Part shown: in pieces, positions 31,926 to 42,709 of the stretch | Numbering within the stretch: the first letter of the stretch is position 1 | How the letters are laid out: every line of letters begins with the position of its first letter | Origin: Ypsolopha sequella | Taxonomy: Eukaryota > Arthropoda > Insecta > Lepidoptera > Ypsolophidae | NCBI GenBank assembly: GCA_934047225.1 | Contig: CAKOHE010000025.1 | Coordinates: forward strand, 467,001-531,000 | Length of the DNA: 64,000 bases | Direction of reading: 5' to 3' | The notes under the pieces: generated by a model | The model's database searches: none | Told to the model about the DNA's origin: nothing | The model's input: only the letters and a program-made list of their open reading frames with translations | Translations under genes and position numbers: made by a program

Positions 31926-32444
31926 CGATTTACGTGCAAAGACCATTTAAAGATACACATTAGAACGCATACTGGTGAAAAGCCGTATAAATGTGATACT
32001 TGTGATTACCGAAATGCACGGAAGATTAGCTTACAGAATCATAATATGAGAACACATACTGGTGAAAAGCCATATAAATGTGAGGCTTGTAATTACCGGA
32101 GTGCACGGAAGATTAGCTTACAGAATCATATTATGAGAACACATACTTGTGAAAAGCCATATAAATGTGAGGCTTGTAATTACCGATTTACGTGCAAAGA
32201 TCATTTAAAGATACACATTAGAACGCATACTGTTGAAAAGCTGTATAAATGGGATACTTGTGATTACCGAAATGCACGGAAGATTAGCTTACAGAATCAT
32301 AATATGAGAACACATACTGGTGAAAAGCCGTATAAATGTGATACTTGTGATTACCGGAGTGCACGGAAGATTAGCTTACAGAATCATATTATGAGAACAC
32401 ATACTGGTGAAAAGCCATATAAATGTGAGGCTTGTAATTACTGA
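31926..32444 (+). pseudogene. Zinc-finger ORF fragment 10
   Basis: Same frame, about six fingers. It ends where an Arg CGA became TGA (32442-32444). The paralogous unit in block 2 (about 21441) is altered differently (AATAACCGATGT), so this stop arose after the block duplication. Confidence 0.75.
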
Positions 32445-33746
32445 TTTACGTGCAAAGATCATTTAAAGATACACATTAGAACGCATACTGTTGAAAAGCT
32501 GTATAAATGGGATACTTGTGATTATCTGAGTGCACGGAAGATTAGCTTACAGAATCATATTATGAGAACACATACTGGTGAAAAGCCATATAAATGTGAG
32601 GCTTGTAATTACCGATTTACGTGCAAAGACCATTTAAAGATACACATTGGAACGCATACTGGTGTTAAGCCGTATAAATGTGATACTTGTGATTACCGGA
32701 GTGCACAAAAAATTAGCTTACAGAATCATATTATGAGAACACATACTGGTGAAAAGCCGTATAAATGTGATACTTGTGATTACCGGAGTGCACGGAAGAT
32801 TAGCTTACAGAATCGTATTATAAGAACACATACTGGTGGAAAGCCGTATAAATGTGATACTTGTGATTACCGGAGTGCACGGAAGATTAGCTTACAGAAT
32901 CATATTATGAGAACACATACTGGTGAAAAGCCATATAAATGTGAGGCTTGTAATTACCGATTTACGTGCAAAGATCATTTAAAGATACACATTAGAACGT
33001 ATACTGGTGAAAAGCTGTATAAATGTGATACTTGTGATTACCGGAGTGCACGGAAGATTAGCTTACAGAATCATATTATGAGAACAGATACTGGTGAAAA
33101 GCCATATAAATGTGAGGCTTGTTATTACCGATTTACGTGCAAAGACCATTTAAAGATACACATGAGAACGCATACTGGTGAAAACCCATATAAATGTGAG
33201 GCTTGTAATTACCGATTTACGTGCAAAGACCATTTAAAGATACACATTAGAACGCATACTTGTGAAAAGCCTTATAAATGTGATACTTGTGATTACCGGA
33301 GTGCACGGAAGATTAGCTTACAGAATTTTATTATGAGAACACAAACTGGTGAAAAGCCATATAAATGTGAGGCTTGTAATTACCGATTAAAGTGCAAAGA
33401 CCATTTAAAGATACACATTAGAACGCACACTGGTGAAAAGCCGTATAAATGTGATACTTGTGATAACCGGAGTGCACGGAAGATTAGCTTACAGAATCAT
33501 ATTATGAGAACACATACTGGTGAAAAGCCATATAAATGTGAGGCTTGTTATTACCGATTTACGTGCAAAGACCATTTAAAGATACACATGAGAACGCATA
33601 CTGGTGAAAACCCATATAAATGTGAGGCTTGTAATTACCGATTTACGTGCAAAGACCATTTAAAGATACACATTAGAACGCATACTTGTGAAAAGCCGTA
33701 TAAATGTGATACTTGTGATTACCGGAGTGCACGGAAGATTAGCTAA
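32445..33746 (+). pseudogene. Zinc-finger ORF fragment 11
   Basis: Same frame, about 15 fingers (Met 32562), including two copies of the motif CEACYYRF followed by HTGENPYKCEAC. It ends at TAA 33744-33746, the paralogue of the stop of fragment 7. Confidence 0.78.
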
Positions 33747-36700
33747 CAGAATCATATTATGAGAACACATACTGGTGAAAAGCCATATAAATGTGAGGCT
33801 TGTAAATACCGATTTACGTGCAAAGACCATTTAAAGATACACATTAGAACGCATATTGGTGAAAAGCCGTATAAATGTGATACTTGTGATTACCGGAGTG
33901 CACGGAAAATTAGCTTACAGAATCATATTATGAGAACACATACTGGTGAAAAGCCATATAAATGTGAGGCTTGTAATTACCGATTTACGATCAAAGACCA
34001 TTTTAAGATACACATGAGAACGCATACTGGTGATAAGCTGTATAAATGTGATACTTGTGATTACCGGAGTGCACGGAAGATTAGGTTACAGAATCATATT
34101 ATGAGAACACATACTGGTGAAAAGCCATATAAATTTGAGGCTTGTAATTACCGATTTACGTGCAAAGACCATTTAAAGATACACATTAGAACGCATATTG
34201 GTGAAAAGCCGTATAAATGTGATACTTGTGATTACCGTAGTGCACGGAAGATTAGCTTACATAATCATATTATGAGAACACATACTGGTGAAAAGCCATA
34301 TAAATTTGAGGCTTGTAATTACCGATTTACGTGCAAAGACCATTTAAAGATACACATTAGAACGCATACTGGTGAAAAGCCGTATAAATGTGATACTTGT
34401 GATTACCGGAGTGCACGGAAGATTAGCTTACAGAATCGTATTATGAGAACACATACTGGTGAAAAGCCGTACAAATGTGATACTTGTGATTACCGGAGTG
34501 CGCGGAAGATTAGCTTACAGAATCATAATATGAGAACACATACTGGTGAAAAGCCATATAAATGTGAGGCTTGTAATTACCGATTTACGTGCAAAGATCA
34601 TTTAAAGATACACATTAGAACGCATACTGTTGAAAAGCTGTATAAATGTGATACTTGTGATTACCGGAGTGCACGGAATATTAGCTTACAGAATCATATT
34701 ATGAGAACACATACTGGTGAAAAGCCATATAAATGTGAGGCTTGTAATTACCGATTTACGTGCAAAGACCATTTAAAGATACACATTAGAACGCATACTG
34801 GTGAAAAGCCGTATAAATGTGATACTTGTGATTACCGGAGTGCACGGAAGATTAGCTTACAGAATCGTATTATGAGAACACATACTGGTGAAAAGCCATA
34901 TAAATGTGAGGCTTGTAATTACCGATTTATGTGCAAAGACAATTTAAAGATACACATTAGAACGCATACTGGTGAAAACCCGTATAAATGTGATACTTGT
35001 GATAACCGGAGTGCACGGAAGATAAGCTTACAGAATCATATTATGAGAACACATACTGGTGAAAAGCCATATAAATGTGAGGCTTGTAATTACCGATTTA
35101 CGTGCAAAGACCATTTAAAGATACATATGAGAACGCATACTGGTGAAAAGCCGTATAAATGTGATACTTGTGATTACCGGAGTGCACGGAAGAGTAGCTT
35201 ACAGAATAATATTATGAGAACACATACTGGTGAAAAGCCATATAAATGTGAGGCTTGTTATTACCGATTTACGGTCAAAGACCATTTAAAGATACACATG
35301 AGAACGCATACTGGTGAAAAGCCATATAAATGTGAGGCTTGTAATTACCGATTTACGTGCAAAGACCATTTAAAGATACACATTAGAACGCATACTTGTG
35401 AAAAGCCGTATAAATGTGATACTTGTGATTACCGGAGTGCACGGAAGATTAGCTTATATAATCATATTATGAGAACACATACTGGTGAAAAGCCATATAA
35501 ATGTGAGGCTTGTAATTACCGATTTACGATCAAAGACCATTTTAAGATACACATTAGAACGCATATTGGTGAAAAGCCGTATAAATGTGATACTTGTGAT
35601 TACCGGAGTGCACGGAAAATTAGCTTACAGAATCATATTATGAGAACACATACTGGTGAAAAGCCATATAAATGTGAGGCTTGTAATTACCGATTTACGT
35701 GCAAAAACCATTTAAAGATACACATTAGAACGCATACTAGTGAAAAGCCGTATAAATGTGATACTTGTGATTACCGCAGTGCACGGAAGATTAGCTTATA
35801 TAATCATATTATGAGAACACATACTGGTGAAAAGCCATATAAATGTGAGGCTTGTAATTACCGATTTACGATCAAAGACCATTTTAAGATACACATGAGA
35901 ACGCAAACTGGTGAAAAGCTGTATAAATGTGATACTTGTGATTACCGGAGTGCACGGAAGATTAGGTTACAGAATCATATTATGAGAACACATACTGGTG
36001 AAAAGCCATATAAATGTGAGGCTTGTAATTACCGATTTATGTGCAAAGACCATTTAAAGATACACATTAGAACGCATACTAGTGAAAAGCCGTATAAATG
36101 TGATACTTGTGATAACCGGAGTGCACGGAAGATTAGCTTACAGAATCATAATATGAGAACACATACTGGTGTAAAGCCATATAAATGTGAGGCTTGTAAT
36201 TACCGATTTACGTGCAAAGACCATTTAAAGATACACATGAGAATGCATACTGGTGAAAAGCCGTATAAATGTTATACTTGTGATTACCGGAGTGCACGGA
36301 AGATTAGCTTACAGAATCATATTATGAGAACACATACTGGTGAAAAGCCATATAAATGTGAGGCATGTAATTACCGATTTACGAGCAAAGATCATTTAAA
36401 GATACACATTAGAACGCATACTGTTGAAAAGCTGTATAAATGTGATACTTGTGATTACCGGAGTGCACGGAAGATTAGCTTACAGAATCATATTATGAGA
36501 ACACATACTGGTGAAAAGCCATATAAATGTGAGGCTTGTAATTACCGATTTACGTGCAAAGACCATTTAAAGATACACATTAGAACGCATACTGGTGAAA
36601 AGCCGTATAAATGTGATACTTGTGATTACCGGAGTGCACGGAAGATTAGCTTACAGAATCGTATTATGAGAACACATACTGGTGAAAAGCCGTATAAATG

Positions 36701-37514
36701 TGAGGCTTGTAATTACCGATTTATGTGCAAAGACCATTTAAAGATACACATTAGAACGCATACTGGTGAAAAGCCGTATAAATGTGATACTTGTGATAAC
36801 CGGAGTGCACGGAAGATTAGCTTACAGAATCATATTATGAGAACACATACTGGTGAAAAGCCATATAAATGTGAGGCTTGTAATTACCGATTTACGTGCA
36901 AAGATCATTTTAAGATACACATTAGAACGCATACTGTTGAAAAGCTGTATAAATGTGATACTTGTGATTACCGGAGTGCACGGAAGATTAGCTTACAGAA
37001 TCATATTATGAGAACACATACTGGTGAAAAGCCATATAAATGTGAGGCTTGTAATTACCGATTTACGTGCAAAGACCATTTAAAGATACACGTTAGAACG
37101 CATACTGGTGAAAAGCCGTATAAATGTGATACTTGTGATTACCGGAGTGCACAAAAAATTAGCTTACAGAATCATATTATGAGAACACATACTGGTGAAA
37201 AGCCGTATAAATGTGATACTTGTGATTACCGGAGTGCACGGAAGATTAGCTTACAGAATCATAATATGAGAACACATACTGGTGAAAAGCCATATAAATG
37301 TGAGGCTTGTAATTACCGATTTACGTGCAAAGACCATTTAAAGATACTTATGAGAATGCATACTGGTGAAAAGCCGTATAAATGTGATACTTGTGATTAC
37401 CGGAGTGCACGGAAGATTAGCTTACAGAATCATATTATGAGAACACATACTGGTGAAAAGCCATATAAATGTGAGGCTTGTAATTACCGATTTACGTGCA
37501 AAGATCATTTATAG
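33747..37514 (+). CDS. Longest uninterrupted zinc-finger ORF (about 44 fingers, 1251 aa from Met 33759)
   Basis: This is the longest open stretch of the array. It is composed only of C2H2 fingers with TGEKP-type linkers and contains no KRAB, ZAD, BTB, SCAN or other effector domain. Most fingers keep all four ligands; exceptions include KFEAC (first Cys lost). Every A finger has nearly the same helix residues (R, I, S, N at -1, 2, 3, 6) and every B finger C, D, H, I. As a protein it would therefore read a short repeated DNA motif rather than a complex site. No promoter, 5' exon or poly(A) signal specific to it is visible. It ends AAG to TAG at 37512-37514. I list it as CDS because it is open, but it may be a decayed segment of a larger gene or a coding-like satellite. 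Confidence 0.5.
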   Translation, partial: QNHIMRTHTGEKPYKCEACKYRFTCKDHLKIHIRTHIGEKPYKCDTCDYRSARKISLQNHIMRTHTGEKPYKCEACNYRFTIKDHFKIHMRTHTGDKLYKCDTCDYRSARKIRLQNHIMRTHTGEKPYKFEACNYRFTCKDHLKIHIRTHIGEKPYKCDTCDYRSARKISLHNHIMRTHTGEKPYKFEACNYRFTCKDHLKIHIRTHTGEKPYKCDTCDYRSARKISLQNRIMRTHTGEKPYKCDTCDYRSARKISLQNHNMRTHTGEKPYKCEACNYRFTCKDHLKIHIRTHTVEKLYKCDTCDYRSARNISLQNHIMRTHTGEKPYKCEACNYRFTCKDHLKIHIRTHTGEKPYKCDTCDYRSARKISLQNRIMRTHTGEKPYKCEACNYRFMCKDNLKIHIRTHTGENPYKCDTCDNRSARKISLQNHIMRTHTGEKPYKCEACNYRFTCKDHLKIHMRTHTGEKPYKCDTCDYRSARKSSLQNNIMRTHTGEKPYKCEACYYRFTVKDHLKIHMRTHTGEKPYKCEACNYRFTCKDHLKIHIRTHTCEKPYKCDTCDYRSARKISLYNHIMRTHTGEKPYKCEACNYRFTIKDHFKIHIRTHIGEKPYKCDTCDYRSARKISLQNHIMRTHTGEKPYKCEACNYRFTCKNHLKIHIRTHTSEKPYKCDTCDYRSARKISLYNHIMRTHTGEKPYKCEACNYRFTIKDHFKIHMRTQTGEKLYKCDTCDYRSARKIRLQNHIMRTHTGEKPYKCEACNYRFMCKDHLKIHIRTHTSEKPYKCDTCDNRSARKISLQNHNMRTHTGVKPYKCEACNYRFTCKDHLKIHMRMHTGEKPYKCYTCDYRSARKISLQNHIMRTHTGEKPYKCEACNYRFTSKDHLKIHIRTHTVEKLYKCDTCDYRSARKISLQNHIMRTHTGEKPYKCEACNYRFTCKDHLKIHIRTHTGEKPYKCDTCDYRSARKISLQNRIMRTHTGEKPYKCEACNYRFMCKDHLKIHIRTHTGEKPYKCDTCDNRSARKISLQNHIMRTHTGEKPYKCEACNYRFTCKDHFKIHIRTHTVEKLYKCDTCDYRSARKISLQNHIMRTHTGEKPYKCEACNYRFTCKDHLKIHVRTHTGEKPYKCDTCDYRSAQKISLQNHIMRTHTGEKPYKCDTCDYRSARKISLQNHNMRTHTGEKPYKCEACNYRFTCKDHLKILMRMHTGEKPYKCDTCDYRSARKISLQNHIMRTHTGEKPYKCEACNYRFTCKDHL

Positions 37515-38495
37515 ATACACATTAGAACGTATACTGGTGAAAAGCTGTATAAATGTGATACTTGTGATTACCGGAGTGCACGGAAGATTAGCTTACAGAT
37601 TCATATTATGAGAACAGATACTGGTGAAAAGCCATATAAATGTGAGGTTAGTAATTACCGATTTACGTGCAAAGACCATTTAAAGATACACATTAGAACG
37701 CATACTGGTGAAAAGCCGTATAAATGTGATACTTGTGATTACCGGAGTGCACGGAAGATTAGCTTACAGAATCATATTATGAGAACAGATACTGGTGAAA
37801 AGCCATATAAATGTGAGGTTTGTAATTACCGATTTACGTGCAAAGACCATTTAAAGATACACATTAGAACGCATACTGGTGAAAAGCCGTATAAATGTGA
37901 TACTTGTGAATACCGGAGTGCACGGAAGATTAGCTTACAGAATCGTATTATGAGAACACATACTGGTGAAAAGCCATATAAATTTGAGGCTTTTAATTAC
38001 CGATTTATGTGCAAAGACCATTTAAAGATACACATTAGAACGCATACTAGTGAAAAGCCGTATAAATGTGATACTTGTGATAACCGGAGTGCACGGAAGA
38101 TTAGCTTACAGAATCATATTATGAGAACACATACTGGTGAAAAGCCATATAAATGTGAGGCTTGTAATTACCGATTTACGTGCAAATACCATTTAAAGAT
38201 ACACATGAGAACGCATACTGGTGAAAAGCCGTATAAATGTGATACTTGTGATTACCGGAGTGCACGGAAGATTAGCTTACAGAATCATATTATGAGAACA
38301 CATACTGGTGAAAAGCCATATAAATGTGAGGCTTGTAATTACCGATTTACGTGCAAAGATCATTTAAAGATACACATTAGAACGCATACTGGTGAAAAGC
38401 TGTATAAATGTGATACTTGTGATTACCGGAGTGCACGGAAGATTAGCTTACAGAATCATATTATGAGAACACATACTGGTGAAAAGCCATATTAA
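37515..38495 (+). pseudogene. Zinc-finger ORF fragment 12
   Basis: Same frame, about 11 fingers (Met 37608). Ligand losses include CEVSNYRF and KFEAFNYRF, the latter losing both Cys. It ends AAA to TAA at 38493-38495, and one further degenerate unit runs to 38558. Confidence 0.75.
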
Positions 38496-38558
38496 TGTGA
38501 GGTTTGTAATTACCGATGTACGTGCAAAGACCATTTAAAGATACACATGGGAACGCAT

Positions 38559-38771
38559 TGTTAACTCGCCGTCCAGCGCCCGGCCGGTGCGGTGTCAGCG
38601 CTAACCACCACACCGCGGCCACGCGCACCATTTTCATTCCGCCATCGACCGAGCTCCAGAGCACTCGCGTCATTTCGAATACGTATCTACCTAATTTGTA
38701 TCAGCTATTTATTTTAATACACGTATGTAAACTTCAAGTCGCCTACATCATTTCAACGAACCTCGTCAACA
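38559..38771 (+). repeat. Candidate LTR of a further BEL-like element (BEL-3), plus orientation
   Basis: The zinc-finger repeat is cut in mid-unit and followed by TGTTAACTCGCC; 213 bp later comes CCTCGTCAACA. The ends form an imperfect inverted repeat TGTTAAC/GTCAACA with TG...CA termini. The next bases, ATTTTGAGCCGGATACGACG, look like a degraded BEL leader and primer site. No second LTR or coding region was found to the right, so it may be a truncated copy. Confidence 0.4.
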
Positions 38772-39584
38772 ATTTTGAGCCGGATACGACGCTTTTGTAA
38801 ACAAAGAACGTATCGGCGAGGTCATCTCAAGTGCAAGGCGGCGGTGATACGCCAATCGTCAGCGAACCTGAGCACCGAGCAAGAAAAAATAACGGCACGA
38901 ATCAAATAGCAAATATCAAGAAATCTATTTATCCAGGATAAGCGTCAGGTCAAAACAAAGAAACCTTCTTATACGAAATGCTGCCATTTTGTTTTTTTTT
39001 TATTTGATATCAATATTTCAATATTCAAGTTCTTTGTTAAAAATTAGCCTGTCTTTGTGCTGTAAATACTTAGCTTTCCCTTACGTTAATTTTAACCAAA
39101 TTTTAAAGCCTTAAATTTCTGATTACCCGTTTGAATGCAAAACCACCATTTTATAATTGCCAATTTGATTTTGAAACTAGTGACTGCGAAATCAATACAG
39201 TTATATATATATATATAACTCATGTTCTTTATATGTTTATAACAAAATACTTGAAAACCGGTTTTCATGGATCACCGTCATTTTGCTATTTTTAACTTGA
39301 CTGGTACCCTATAATAATAATATAATAATAATATTCCATTTATTTCAGATATCAATGATCCATAAGTGTTAGTAACAATTATCTTAAAAATTATGTTAGT
39401 GAAAGAGAATAAAATTAAATTTACTTATGCTATTTACTTAAATAACTTATGCAGTCACGCTTCTTTTTAATTAAATTCCCTCAATTCTTATTGAAGCGAC
39501 TAATATGCAAAAGGAAATGGAATGCTTATTTAAAATATAGGCAATAAAACTTGAAATTTAATTAATTGGGCATTTATCAGGACA
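38772..39584. other. Non-coding stretch beyond the array
   Basis: The first 100 bases are GC-rich and may be BEL leader; the rest is AT-rich. It contains a (TA)n run near 39202-39217 and an (ATA)n run near 39311-39332. No ORF or RNA gene recognised. Confidence 0.4.
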
Positions 39585-40005
39585 TTACCTGCGACTTGCG
39601 CACCATAAATTTCTTTCGTCACTCTACTTTCATTCATCCTCTCTACATGTCCAAGCCACCGAAGCATTCCTTTGTCTATTCTAGTCACTACATCTTCTTT
39701 CAGAACATCACCATCACCATCGTACAAGCACTCCACGTGGAGAACATCACCAGCCTGCGACTGCGGTGCCGAGGTGCAAAATGTGGACCACGTCATCCAA
39801 GAATGCCCAACCCGAAAGTTTAATGGAAACATTTCTGACCTGTTCATCCTTAATGGCTAAAGACATCCCCAATAATATTATGAACGACTTGTAAACTTTT
39901 ATAAGCCATACGATTAAATAAATAAATCTTCTTTCAGACTGCAACGATCCCGTATGTCGATATTTTTCACTCTGTCATTCAATGTTAAACCAGACATACT
40001 CCGTA
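39585..40005 (-). pseudogene. RTE-like LINE C-terminal fragment, split by a nested insertion
   Basis: The minus strand encodes RSMSGLTLNDRVKNIDIR (from about 40000), then after skipping the insertion KEDVVTRIDKGMLRWLGH and VERMNESRVTKEIYG, ending near 39585. This is the usual C-terminus of RTE-clade LINE proteins. The reading frame is continuous if 39704-39937 is removed. Confidence 0.8.
39704..39925 (+). mobile_element. 5'-truncated LINE tail inserted in the RTE fragment
   Basis: The insert encodes a plus-strand C-terminal zinc knuckle typical of LINE ORF2 (CDCGAEVQNVDHVIQECPTR) and ends in a short (TAAA)n tail. It is flanked by a 12-bp target duplication ATCTTCTTTCAG (39692-39703 and 39926-39937). 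A 222-bp dead-on-arrival insertion. Confidence 0.85.
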
Positions 40006-40432
40006 AGGACAGAGAAATATAGAGAAACTAAGAAAAACAAATAAATACGAAATATTTCGACTTCTTCAATGCAGTCAAATAGAGCCAAAGTTTCAAGAAA
40101 TATCTGGTTCAGTTTTCAGTTGGGTTCTTGTTAGATTCGTCCAAAAAGGTTTTTTCAATGCAAGTGCTCGTAAAAGCCCACTTTTTATGCATCAAAACCG
40201 AACAGAAAGTCGATTATTTTGCCCTAGGGCTTTATTATTATTTTTAATTTATTTACAATGGTTGGCTAACCTGCAGCCTTTCCTGTGTACCTACTATAAA
40301 TGTTATCATTTTTTTTCCACTGTTTAACGGCTCTGGATACAGTCCTTTTGAGCCAATTATAAATTAAAGTTCACAAGATTATATTTGTTTTATTTCCTCA
40401 CACTATGCATTGGAAAACGTAGCATGATACAC

Positions 40433-40522
40433 GGGCGTAAGAGCAATAAATTACTCGGTTACGTTTAAAACACGAGCGCTCGTGTTTTAAATCTTCCTCG
40501 TAATTTATTCCTTTTCGCCCTA
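40433..40522. repeat. Short foldback element or hairpin
   Basis: A roughly 90-bp imperfect palindrome (arms GGGCG...AATAAATTAC...) around a perfect 28-bp core at 40464-40491 with half-site TTTAAAACACGAGC. No ORF. Confidence 0.65.
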
Positions 40523-41880
40523 GTAGCATAAACTACTATTCTAACATTATAGGAAGTATCTTCCTTCATAGAACACACATATCATCGATAATTTAAAAGC
40601 CTTGCTCTTGTTGGTGTAGCTATCTCAATTTTGTTCTATTATAGCCAACGTATGCAAATCCTTCCTTACTTCCGATGTATGCTTCTATCAGTATGTTGTG
40701 TTCAACAATGGTTCTGGCATAATAACAGCGTTGTAGTCTACTGGCTGCAACACATGGTGAGTCAGGGCCTTTTTACCCAGCACTTCATTTTGTTTTGTAT
40801 CTAAAATGTGTTTGAATTATTTTGTTGATAGTGCTGAGTAAATAAAGTTTATACTCGTATCTATCTATCTATCTTTTGAAATCATTGAAATAATTAATGT
40901 CTTATTACTTTCCTTCTTCTCGTCTCCAAATTTTACCTTTCAGATTTTTTTTTGTGATGTAATGTACCAGTCCACGCTCAAGTTATTTACCTACACTCTC
41001 ACGCGCGCATCTGGCTTGTCCGCACACGCTTGTGTGTGTGCGTGAGCTAGTCTAGGGCTGGCAGCAAGCGTGTGAGCGTCGTCGATCGAGAGGGACAACA
41101 TTTATAGTCAGCAACATTATGATTCTCTTCCTAAAATTTTGCGTGGTTAATCCCTAGGTCCTAGTTCTGGTTCCCCATGGATAAATTTGTATTAAAAATA
41201 TATATATCGTCATGACCTGAATGCGCAAGAGGCAGAGAGAGAAAGGGCGCCCCTATCGACTGACTCGATCACAAATTGAAGTCTTAGAATTAAATTGATT
41301 ATCGAACACCAAATACATACAACAGACGATCAGAGACAATGAGTAGACAGCAGGCCTGGAGCGTTCACAACCTTCAACCGTACAAGACAAGACAAATAAT
41401 CTTTATTGAACACCAAAAACATCTAACAGACGATCAGAGACAATGAGTAGACAGCGAAACAGACACGGAGGATTCGCCATAAGGGTTGCTGGTTTTCCAG
41501 AACCATAAACATACCTATAGTTTGGATGCAACGTGACTTGTGGGTCCAGCTCTGCTGGATTTCATCAACCGCCCGAATTCATACATTCAGACTCGGGTTA
41601 GTGATCGTCAGGAAATGACCATTCGGGTGAAATTCGAAAAAAATGTTTTTGCTCCCATACTGCCTATACTAGGAATTGATTTTGAACTAGTCCAGTTCGT
41701 ATAAAACAAATTTTGTTTTTATGATTTCGAAAAACGGGATCTTTGAGCCTTGTTTCTGATAACCAAGTCTCCAGTTAGAATTCGGACGGTTGAATAAATT
41801 TCACCTTGTCATAGTTAAATAATAAACACTATCTAAGTGCAGGCAGAGCTGGAGACACAATTTGTGTAAAATCATTCACT
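40523..41880. other. Non-coding stretch with simple repeats and a short direct repeat
   Basis: Holds (TCTA)n at about 40859-40873, a GT-rich patch near 41028-41042, and a direct repeat of the segment around CAGACGATCAGAGACAATGA at about 41303-41352 and 41411-41460. The second copy is preceded by ACAAGACAAGACAAATAATC, a likely LINE tail. No gene seen. Confidence 0.45.
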
Positions 41881-42685
41881 TAGATAGATAGATAGATAAA
41901 ACATTTTATTTCCCAAAAACACGACACATACATACAAAAAACAAAGTAGAACTTAAATAAGAATGAATAAATGAATTGACACTTTATTGTACACAAAAGA
42001 CATATAAAAGAAAACAGAGTATTGAAAACATAATTTTGTACAAAGGCGGACTTATCACTTAAAGCGATTTCTTCCAGCCAACCTTTGGGTGGTGAAGAAA
42101 TAGTCACTAGAAAAGTAAAAATAGGGGGATAGAAGTTATAGATAGAGTAAATTAAATGAAAATCAATAAAGTGTTAATACAAATAACCTACCAAATTAAA
42201 CTTAATTTTAATAGATATCATAGACTTACATAAACAAATACACAAGAATATATTAATAACTTAAATAAAAGAAAAAAAAAGTTAAAACACAAAAAGAAAG
42301 TTAAATTTATCCTAGTGGTATGAGTGTCGCGGCAAAGAGAAAAAGGCTCCGACTCAGCATAATGCCGCAAACCGAAATCTGCGACGCTGTTATTCTGTCG
42401 TCACCTGCAGAGAGCCGCACGAATTCCATCGAGAGTGGACAATTTTGTTTATTTAATGTGTAAATGTGTATGTGAGTATAATGGTTGGGTAATTTGTAGC
42501 CAACCTTTGGGTGGTGAAGAAATTGGCACTAGAAAAGTAAAAATAGGGGGATAGAAGTTATAGATAGAGTAAATTAAATGAAAATCAATAAAGTGTAAAT
42601 ACAAATAACCTACCAAACTAAACTTAATTTTAATAGATATCATAGACTTACATAAACAAATACACAAGAATATATTAATAAATAC
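41881..42685 (-). mobile_element. LINE 3'-UTR fragments with an internal direct duplication
   Basis: It opens with a (TAGA)n tail at 41881-41899. The segment 42012-42102 matches the 3' UTR of LINE-C (43395-43480; both contain CCAGCCAACCTTTGGGTGG). About 186 bp (42076-42261) is repeated at 42498-42681 with only a few differences. Between the copies is a GC-richer piece (42310-42430). No intact ORF. Confidence 0.6.
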
Positions 42686-42709
42686 ATCTATAATATATAT
42701 ATGTATACT

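Larger units (their letters stand above)
30765..38558 (+). repeat. Zinc-finger array, block 3
   Basis: About 91 finger units, the longest block. The first part (to about 31410) completes the first copy of the long tandem duplication begun at about 20420. From about 31412 to 36230 is the second copy, enlarged relative to the first by extra dimers (for example about 342 bp, two dimers, at 33759-34100). 30765 onward matches 35553 onward at a distance of 4788 bp, exactly 28 dimers. The array stops in mid-unit at GAACGCAT (38558), where a possible LTR starts. Confidence 0.95.

Noticed and set aside
4157..38558. CRISPR-like or bacterial repeat array
   Set aside because: The repeats are contiguous, fully coding for C2H2 fingers and lack spacers; the context is eukaryotic.
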